Source: Kosakonia quasisacchari
GTDB lineage: Bacteria > Pseudomonadota > Gammaproteobacteria > Enterobacterales > Enterobacteriaceae
Length of the DNA stretch: 64,000 nt
Assembly: GCF_004331415.1 (NCBI RefSeq)
Contig: NZ_SJOP01000016.1
Span: 55,841-119,840, forward strand
Direction of reading: 5' to 3'
In this document: piece after piece, positions 58,890-64,000 of the stretch
Numbering within the stretch: the first letter of the stretch is position 1
Layout: each line of letters starts with the position of its first letter
Program-made: the position numbers and the translations under genes
The notes under the pieces: model-generated
What the model was told of the DNA's origin: nothing
The model's input: only the letters and a program-made list of their open reading frames with translations
Databases searched by the model: none

Positions 58890-59741
58890 TCAGATACATC
58901 TCGACTTCAGCTTGCCCAGCACCTTCTTACTCTCATTAATCGTGTTTTTCTTCAAACGCCAGAACGGGAAAATGAAAGCGCGCCAGAGCAGATAATAGAA
59001 ATGATCGGCCCCGGTCAACGTAACAACAGGCGATCGTAACTTGCTATAGTGGCTTGTATTGAATTGCTTAATGGTTTTTTTGCTGACATTGCGGTAAACC
59101 AGCCCGACATTGCGGTGGTTTTCCTGCTGACGAAAACGCGCACACTTACGCACTTTTTCAATACCCAGCGTAAACGGGATCGGCCCGGTGGTATTTAACA
59201 CCCCCCGCATTCCCACCCCATAGCGCCACGGTTTATAGCGTTTGAGTCGGTCAACGACCTCATCTATAACGGCTTTAATATAAGGCGAAGCAGGTGCGAC
59301 AATAATATTCCATTGCTGGTACTCTCCATTTTTGAGAAAAGCGAGCTCATCATGCTTGCCCATATTATTATCGCAACCCTGCGGTTTATTATCCCAGTTA
59401 CATAATAATATTTCGCAATCTGGCGGAATAACTTCGCTAAACGGAACAGTACAAGAGCTTTTGATATCTAAATAAACGCCACCTTCGCGATACATCAATA
59501 AATAACGGAAAAAATCCGCGCGCGCTGCGCCATACTGCGGGTTTATTTTTTGGTATAACGCCAGCATCTCCTGGCCATAGTGAGCATGTAGATAGGCCAG
59601 CATCTTTTCTTCGTCGTAAAAATAATATTCCCAGCCGGGATTTAATTGCCTGAGTCTTTCGATGGAGGCATGCACCTCGGTCGGTAGCGCTGCCATCCCC
59701 TTGGTGTAGACCTGGTGGATTTTATGCGGGATCGTATTCAT
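58890..59741 (-). CDS. DXD-type glycosyltransferase family protein
   Basis: A 283-residue glycosyltransferase-like protein of the Gly_transf_sug (OCH1-like) type. It begins IPHKIHQVYTKG, then ARADFFRYLLMYREGGVYLDIKSSC. The usual DXD metal motif is D92-I-K94 here, so the second Asp is missing. Members transfer hexoses to LPS or capsule precursors. A hydrophobic/aromatic patch near the C-terminus (YYLLWRAFIFPFW) could bind membrane. It stands alone, more A/T-rich than its neighbours, and is probably acquired. The second of two ATGs has AGGA at a better distance. Confidence 0.82.
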   Translation of the reverse strand: MNTIPHKIHQVYTKGMAALPTEVHASIERLRQLNPGWEYYFYDEEKMLAYLHAHYGQEMLALYQKINPQYGAARADFFRYLLMYREGGVYLDIKSSCTVPFSEVIPPDCEILLCNWDNKPQGCDNNMGKHDELAFLKNGEYQQWNIIVAPASPYIKAVIDEVVDRLKRYKPWRYGVGMRGVLNTTGPIPFTLGIEKVRKCARFRQQENHRNVGLVYRNVSKKTIKQFNTSHYSKLRSPVVTLTGADHFYYLLWRAFIFPFWRLKKNTINESKKVLGKLKSRCI

Positions 59742-60044
59742 CATCTATCCTAAGCTCATTAACTTTAAATACCTGAAAGGTAAAAACATAAAAAACTCTA
59801 AAGTATGAGAAAAAAGATAATGCGTTAATCTGACATTAGCATTACGCAGGGTCGGATAATTGTCTTGCAGAATCGTCTGCAACTGCCCTTGCGTATTCTT
59901 CAGTAAGTGGAGAGCGAATTTAACTTAAGGTTCTGTATGGCAACAGAAAAACGTCTTTTCAGGTGGAAAATGCCCGACCTGATAAAAATGTGAAGGTTAG
60001 CGTCAACTCGCCCGCAAGGGGCGAGCCACGCACGCTGGCGCTGT
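59742..60044. other. gap between glycosyltransferase and unknown gene
   Basis: About 300 A/T-rich bases. I see only a very short plus-strand frame (59938-59994, 18 codons, weak ribosome site), not reported as a gene. It should contain the glycosyltransferase promoter. No repeats stand out. Confidence 0.5.
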
Positions 60045-60299
60045 TTAATGAGTACGCAGGATATAGCTTATGGCATCCTGTTCCGATAGCCCGTACCCCT
60101 TCATAAAAACATCCATCGACTCATCTTGCGTCTCATTGAATAACGTTCCGCCGCCGCTGGTCTGCAACTCGCCGGACACGACATCGCCCCTTTCAACATC
60201 GTAGCTCCCCAGTAGCTCCGCGACAGCGAACTCTCCCTTCTCGTCGCGAATAACAATAAAACCAATACGGTGTTCGTGATGAACGACAGTACCTTTCAT
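60045..60299 (-). CDS. small protein of unknown function
   Basis: An 84-residue acidic protein beginning MKGTVVHHEHRIGFIVIRDE. The first 55 residues (GTVVHHEHRIGFIVIRDEKG, FAVAELLGSYDVERGDVVSG) have the strand pattern of a small OB or S1-like beta barrel. The tail (MDVFMKGYGLSEQDAISYIL) looks helical. I do not recognise the family. AAGGA eight bases before the ATG at 60299 supports this start over one nine codons upstream. Monocistronic. Confidence 0.75.
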   Translation of the reverse strand: MKGTVVHHEHRIGFIVIRDEKGEFAVAELLGSYDVERGDVVSGELQTSGGGTLFNETQDESMDVFMKGYGLSEQDAISYILRTH

Positions 60300-60609
60300 A
60301 TGAAAAATCCTTTCGTTGTTGTTCATTTCAGATTAGCTGAATCCGTACGCAGCGGAAATGCTCATTGCTGTTTTTAGTGAGCCAGAGAACGATTCAGCTA
60401 TTTCTTTATGTGCCTTATCCTAAATATTCGTCAGCACACTAACTATCTAGCGTGTCCAGAAACGATCTTTCTGACCAGGTGATAAAAATTCAGGATATAG
60501 AATATTTTCTTCACCCGGACATAATTAAAGCACTTTTATTTTGTATGGCTATGTTTATGGCGTAAAACCTCTTTTTGTTTTACGGTTATCAGAAGCGTGT
60601 CAAAAAATA
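60300..60609. other. upstream region of aer
   Basis: A/T-rich, with no credible gene or strong hairpin. It should hold the promoter of the small minus-strand gene on the left. The aer sigma-28 promoter begins at 60610. Confidence 0.5.
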
Positions 60610-60637
60610 TAAAGCTCTGAGTGAACCATGCCGTAAA
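60610..60637 (+). promoter_or_regulatory. sigma-28 (FliA) promoter of aer
   Basis: TAAAGCTC-N12-GCCGTAAA, close to the flagellar consensus TAAAGTTT-N11-GCCGATAA with a spacer one base longer. It ends 57 bases before the aer ATG; E. coli aer is transcribed by sigma-28. Confidence 0.75.
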
Positions 60638-60694
60638 TAGATATAAGAATTTAGAAATTTCCAATGCCCTCCCTTTTTCTCGAGAATACTCACT

Positions 60695-62239
60695 ATGCGC
60701 AACAATGAACCCGTTACACAGCAAGAGTACGTTTTCGATAATGATGCAACGTTAATGTCCACCACCGATCCGGAGAGCTACATCAATTATGCCAATGATG
60801 CATTTATTGATGTCAGCGGCTTCTCGCTGGAAGAGATCAAAGGCCAGCCGCATAATCTGGTGCGCCATCCGGATATGCCAAAGCAGGCGTTTGCCGATAT
60901 GTGGTCGACCTTGAAACAGGGAGAACCCTGGACAGCGCTGGTAAAAAACCGTCGCAGTAATGGCGACCATTACTGGGTGCGCGCTAACGCGATTCCGGTA
61001 ATTCGTCAGGGTAAAGTGAAGGGCTACATGTCGGTGCGTACCCGACCAGCGGCAGAAGAAGTCACTGCCGCCGAAGAGGTTTATCGCCAGTTTCGCGAAG
61101 GCCAGGAGAGCGGCCAACGTTTCCATAAAGGGTTGATTATCCGCACGGGCTTGATGCGCTGGCGCTCACTGTTTGTCACCATGCCTCTACGCTGGCGGCT
61201 ACGTTCAGCGTTGATCATCGCGCTGCTATTCAGCCTTGCCGCTGCCTGGGGGCATGATCTGACGCCCGGTCAACTGGTCAGTTTCGCCAGTTTCATGACG
61301 CTACTGCTGCTGTGTATCAATATCTGGCTGGAGCTGCAAATTGTCCGGCCGATCGAGCGCTTGTGCCGCCAGGCTTTACAAGTGGCCAGTGGCGAAGCAC
61401 ATCAAGTAGATCAACTCAATCGGGTAGATGAAGTCGGTATGACATTGCGCGCGATCAGCCAGCTCGGGTTGATGTTCCGCTGGCTGGTCAACGATGTCAG
61501 CGGCCAGGCGATGACCGTCTTAAAAGCCTCGGAGTCTCTGCGGCAAGGGAATGATGACCTGAGCCGCCAGACAGAACAGGCGGCGGCAAACGTTGAGCAA
61601 ACGGCCGCGACGATGAATGAATTAACCGCCACGGTAAAAAGTAATCGGGAGACAGCCGCCGAAGTCACCGTCTTGTCGCAAGGGACGCGCGATGCTGCGC
61701 AGCAAGGTGGTCAGGTGATGCACCAGATGATAGAAATGATGTCGGCGATTGCGGAAAGCTCACGGCAAATCGCCAGTATCACCAGTATTATCGACAGCAT
61801 CGCGTTTCAGACGAACATTCTGGCGCTGAACGCGGCGGTTGAGGCAGCGCGAGCAGGTGAACAAGGTAAAGGGTTTGCCGTCGTTGCAGGAGAGGTACGC
61901 AGTCTGGCACAGCGCAGCGCGCGTGCCGCCAGCGAAATCAAGGCGTTGATTGAAAATAGCGTTACGCATGTTAATTCCGGCAGTCAACTGGCAGACGACG
62001 CAGGAAAAACCATGAAGGAGATCGTTAAGCAAGTGCAAAATGTGACCTTGCTGATAGCACAGATCAGCGCGGCAACTGCCGAGCAGGCATCGGCCTTGAG
62101 TGAAGCCAGCCTGGCGGTGGAGGATCTGGACAAGATCACCCACCAGAATGCGCAACGAGTACAAGAAGGAGCGGAAGCGACCGGTCGCATGAACCAGCAG
62201 GCCATTCGCCTGGCGGAAGCGATATCGGTATTTCAGTAA
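60695..62239 (+). CDS. aer: aerotaxis receptor Aer-like protein
   Basis: A 514-residue (E. coli Aer 506) energy-taxis receptor. An N-terminal PAS domain (about 10-120; NNEPVTQQEYVF, GQPHNLVRHPDMPKQAFADMW, NRRSNGDHYWVRANA) should bind FAD. A central membrane hairpin (LIIALLFSLAAAWG and SFMTLLLLCINIWLEL) has almost no periplasmic loop. HAMP and a signalling hairpin with SIDSIAFQTNILALNAAVEAAR-like core follow. No CheR pentapeptide at the C-terminus, as in Aer. In K-12 aer lies elsewhere, so this may be a second copy or a paralogue. Confidence 0.9.
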   Translation: MRNNEPVTQQEYVFDNDATLMSTTDPESYINYANDAFIDVSGFSLEEIKGQPHNLVRHPDMPKQAFADMWSTLKQGEPWTALVKNRRSNGDHYWVRANAIPVIRQGKVKGYMSVRTRPAAEEVTAAEEVYRQFREGQESGQRFHKGLIIRTGLMRWRSLFVTMPLRWRLRSALIIALLFSLAAAWGHDLTPGQLVSFASFMTLLLLCINIWLELQIVRPIERLCRQALQVASGEAHQVDQLNRVDEVGMTLRAISQLGLMFRWLVNDVSGQAMTVLKASESLRQGNDDLSRQTEQAAANVEQTAATMNELTATVKSNRETAAEVTVLSQGTRDAAQQGGQVMHQMIEMMSAIAESSRQIASITSIIDSIAFQTNILALNAAVEAARAGEQGKGFAVVAGEVRSLAQRSARAASEIKALIENSVTHVNSGSQLADDAGKTMKEIVKQVQNVTLLIAQISAATAEQASALSEASLAVEDLDKITHQNAQRVQEGAEATGRMNQQAIRLAEAISVFQ

Positions 62240-62255
62240 TCCTATGCGAGAAAAG

Positions 62256-62278
62256 ATCCGGGCGTAAGACACCCGGAT
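62256..62278. terminator. hairpin after aer
   Basis: Stem ATCCGGG / CCCGGAT with a nine-base loop, 16 bases after the aer stop. There is no T run, so termination is doubtful; resembles half of a REP unit. Confidence 0.4.
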
Positions 62279-62296
62279 GACATATTGAGGTTGAAA

Positions 62297-62767
62297 ATGA
62301 TTCGGTTACGTCCCATGTCAGCGGCTGAATTCGCTGATTTTGTTGCTTATTTTGTCCCTGATTATGCGGCTGAAATTTCAGCAAATTATCGTTTATCCCT
62401 CGCGGACGCGACAGAACAGGCCAAGCGAGAAATCGAAACAAGTTTGCCTGCGGCGCAGAAAACACCAGGCCATTCGTTGACGACCATTACGTTTGTCGAC
62501 AACGGCATTACACAGGTTGTGGGATCGCTGTGGTACAGGGCTGACTTTATCGATAAATCCGCTTTTATTTATGATTTTTTTCTCCGTCCTGCCTTTCGCG
62601 GCAAAAGTCTTGGAAGCCAGGCGATGCAATGCCTGGAATCAAAACTTAGCGCGGCGGGAATTCGGCAAATTAAACTTCGCGTGGCGGCCGAAAACGAACA
62701 TGCCAGGAAAGTCTATGAAGCGAATGGTTACCAGATTACTGGCTATAACATGAATAAACTGCTTTGA
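62297..62767 (+). CDS. GNAT-family N-acetyltransferase
   Basis: A 156-residue acetyltransferase. The acetyl-CoA site is in FFLRPAFRGKSLGSQAMQCLE (R-x-x-G-x-G/S variant) and KLRVAAENEHARKVYEANGYQITGYNM is the typical C-terminal motif B. GAGG six bases before the ATG at 62297 supports this start over one four codons upstream. The acceptor (small molecule or protein) is unknown. Confidence 0.88.
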   Translation: MIRLRPMSAAEFADFVAYFVPDYAAEISANYRLSLADATEQAKREIETSLPAAQKTPGHSLTTITFVDNGITQVVGSLWYRADFIDKSAFIYDFFLRPAFRGKSLGSQAMQCLESKLSAAGIRQIKLRVAAENEHARKVYEANGYQITGYNMNKLL

Positions 62768-62875
62768 ATCATGCCTGCATAAACTTTCGTATTAAGTGGT
62801 GTAAACCTGGATATTGCGCTCATTTTCTCGCCAACGGCGGGCATAGTGTGGTCGCAACTACCACAGGAGGCACCT

Positions 62876-63190
62876 ATGAAAAAATTATTGATATGTTGTC
62901 TTTTTGGCAATACCGCTACATCACTGGCCAAAAAGATGCAAAAAGCGGCTAATGAGCATGGTTATTCATTGCTCGTCAGTGCTGTCGGTGTGGATAACTT
63001 CGCCAGCGTCGCCCCTGCTTTTGACTGTTTTTTGGTTGCACCACACATCCAGTACAAACTTGATGAACTCAAAAGCCACATTGCTGAAGAAGCGCCCATT
63101 GCCATTATTGAAAGCTACCCTTTCGCGTCGATGGATGGAGAGAAGGTGTTGAAGTTTGTAATGGATCATATGCCTGAATTAACGCAATAA
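62876..63190 (+). CDS. orphan PTS IIB protein, lactose/cellobiose family
   Basis: A 104-residue cytosolic phosphocarrier resembling ChbB (106 residues). The phospho-Cys is C8 in LLICCLFGNTATSLAKKM, where the family usually has C-S/A-A-G-M-S-T-S; C7 is next to it. The rest (FLVAPHIQYKLDEL) follows the family. GGAGG five bases before the ATG fixes the start. No IIA or IIC gene is nearby, and the chb operon normally between katE and osmE is absent. A terminator follows directly. Confidence 0.82.
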   Translation: MKKLLICCLFGNTATSLAKKMQKAANEHGYSLLVSAVGVDNFASVAPAFDCFLVAPHIQYKLDELKSHIAEEAPIAIIESYPFASMDGEKVLKFVMDHMPELTQ

Positions 63191-63197
63191 GCCCGTG

Positions 63198-63224
63198 AAA
63201 GCCACGTATTCAGACGTGGCTTTT
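63198..63224 (+). terminator. terminator of the PTS IIB gene
   Basis: Stem AAAGCCACGT / ACGTGGCTTT with a six-base loop, ending in four T residues; starts seven bases after the stop codon. Convergent small membrane gene on the other side. Confidence 0.85.
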
Positions 63225-63261
63225 CAGCGGTGAGTATTCTCAGGTCATTGAGCAGGAATGA

Positions 63262-63552
63262 CTATTTCCGAAAAAAATAAGCGGCCATCATTTTCAAAAG
63301 GTGGATAACCATGGGCAGCAAGACAATGACCTGGAAAAAATGGACAGCATAGGTTGAAAATTGCATCACACCTGGTGCGGTTAAATACTCCATCATCGGC
63401 GTATAGATCACGACCTGCCACGCCAAAAGATACAGCCCAATCAACAGCGCAAAAACCACAACGCTATAAAGCATAAATTTGGCCAGTTGTTTCCCACTCA
63501 ATATATAACTACAGCGGAAAGCATTTCGGTAAGTTGCGATATAGAAACGCAT
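63262..63552 (-). CDS. small membrane protein of unknown function
   Basis: A 96-residue protein with two hydrophobic segments (FMLYSVVVFALLIGLYLLAW and HFFQVIVLLPMVIHLLKMM) and basic ends (MRFYIATYRNAFRCSY at the N-terminus and a YFFRK C-terminus). Unknown family; not recognised in K-12 at this place. The ATG at 63552 has GGGG seven bases upstream. It follows leuE by 16 bases on the same strand, so the two are likely cotranscribed. Confidence 0.75.
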   Translation of the reverse strand: MRFYIATYRNAFRCSYILSGKQLAKFMLYSVVVFALLIGLYLLAWQVVIYTPMMEYLTAPGVMQFSTYAVHFFQVIVLLPMVIHLLKMMAAYFFRK

Positions 63553-63568
63553 TTTATTGCCCCAGGGT

Positions 63569-64000
63569 TCAGGATTGCAGTGTCGCCAGCCGTGCAGCGA
63601 AACCAACAAAAACCAGCCCCAGCAGTGAGTTACCCAACCGGGTGAGTTTCTTCTTGGTTTTTACCCACTGTGTGAGATACGAACCTGAAACAATGAGGAA
63701 ACTGAAATAGCAGAAACTGATCAGCTCCAGCGTACTGGCGAGGATAAAGAATGACATTCCAGGTCTTGCATAGGTAATGTCGATAAATTGCACAAAGAAG
63801 GACACATAAAACAAAATCGCTTTCGGATTCGTCAGGCTTAATATCAGCGCACGCTTGAAGATTTCACCTTTCTGCACGTCGTGATGGCCCTCTTCTTTCG
63901 CGCTGCGTTTAAGCGTGCTGTACAACATTTTGATGCCAAGGTAGAGCAGATAAAACGCCCCCAGATAGCGAACAATGTTGAACAATACTGGCGTGGTTTT
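63569..64000 (-). CDS. leuE: leucine exporter LeuE, 3' part
   Basis: C-terminal 143 residues of the LysE/RhtB-family exporter LeuE (YeaS), which exports leucine and other hydrophobic amino acids. LFNIVRYLGAFYLLYLGIKM and FKRALILSLTNPKAILFYVSFFVQF agree closely with E. coli, as does the ending GFAARLATLQS. The frame is open to the right edge (codons begin at 64000), so the start lies outside the window. A TTG near 63985 is internal, not the start. Confidence 0.93.
   Translation of the reverse strand, partial: KTTPVLFNIVRYLGAFYLLYLGIKMLYSTLKRSAKEEGHHDVQKGEIFKRALILSLTNPKAILFYVSFFVQFIDITYARPGMSFFILASTLELISFCYFSFLIVSGSYLTQWVKTKKKLTRLGNSLLGLVFVGFAARLATLQS

Noticed and set aside
59938..59994. 18-codon plus-strand frame (MATEKRLFRW...)
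   Set aside because: Only AAGG as ribosome site, no membrane segment and no known relative; too weak to call.

Overview
This is chromosomal DNA of a member of the Enterobacteriaceae (Enterobacter/Kosakonia/Phytobacter-like). From position 1 to about 64,000 the gene order largely follows the Escherichia coli K-12 stretch pfkB to leuE (yeaS). Orthologue lengths and many residues match E. coli closely. Several blocks are absent, inserted or replaced relative to K-12 as I remember it, so it is not E. coli. The genus cannot be fixed from the sequence alone. No prophage, IS element, CRISPR array, rRNA or tRNA gene was recognised.

Layout. 1-6.6 kb: end of pfkB, ydiZ, yniA, yniB, hxpB (yniC), an extra kduD with a KdgR-type operator, the SOS gene ydjM with two LexA boxes, tcyP and cedA. 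6.8-12.9 kb: katE and osmE (the chitobiose operon that separates them in K-12 is missing), nadE, cho with a LexA box, ves and spy. 13.1-19.2 kb: the ast operon for arginine catabolism (astCADBE, minus strand, ATGA-coupled) behind a sigma-54 promoter. 19.6-28.3 kb: xthA, a short YnjE-like rhodanese, nudG, ynjH, gdhA, topB-selD, a class A acid phosphatase and ydjA. 28.4-36.8 kb: sppA, ansA-pncA, yeaC, msrB, gapA (CRP site, strong codon bias), yeaD, yeaE and mipA.

37.1-41.2 kb: a complete D-alanylation (dlt) operon in a Gram-negative chromosome, inserted between mipA and yeaG. Its order is dltD, a 39-residue microprotein, dltB, dltA, dltC. The microprotein has one membrane segment and ends in F-x-Y-x-x-F, like Gram-positive DltX. 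DltB carries Asn where the MBOAT family normally has its catalytic His. This operon is the most interesting system in the window: activation (DltA), carrier (DltC), membrane acyl transfer (DltB plus microprotein) and a periplasmic SGNH protein (DltD) would modify an envelope polymer that is not teichoic acid.

41.7-54.4 kb: yeaG-yeaH (stress kinase and vWA protein), an intergenic region with stacked terminators, yeaK, a frameshifted yoaI, yeaL, a polar amino-acid ABC transporter cassette, nimR/nimT, a class I amidotransferase-like protein, a DUF523 protein, yeaO, an unknown gene and yoaF. 54.4-64.0 kb: a possible small RNA, the 24-codon gene yoaJ, a GAF/degenerate-GGDEF/EAL phosphodiesterase at the K-12 yeaP position, a chemoreceptor and an Aer-type receptor each behind a flagellar sigma-28 promoter, a DXD-family glycosyltransferase, unknown small genes, a GNAT acetyltransferase, a lone PTS IIB protein and the 3' part of leuE running off the end.

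Most functions are inferred from family recognition and visible motifs. No database search was run.
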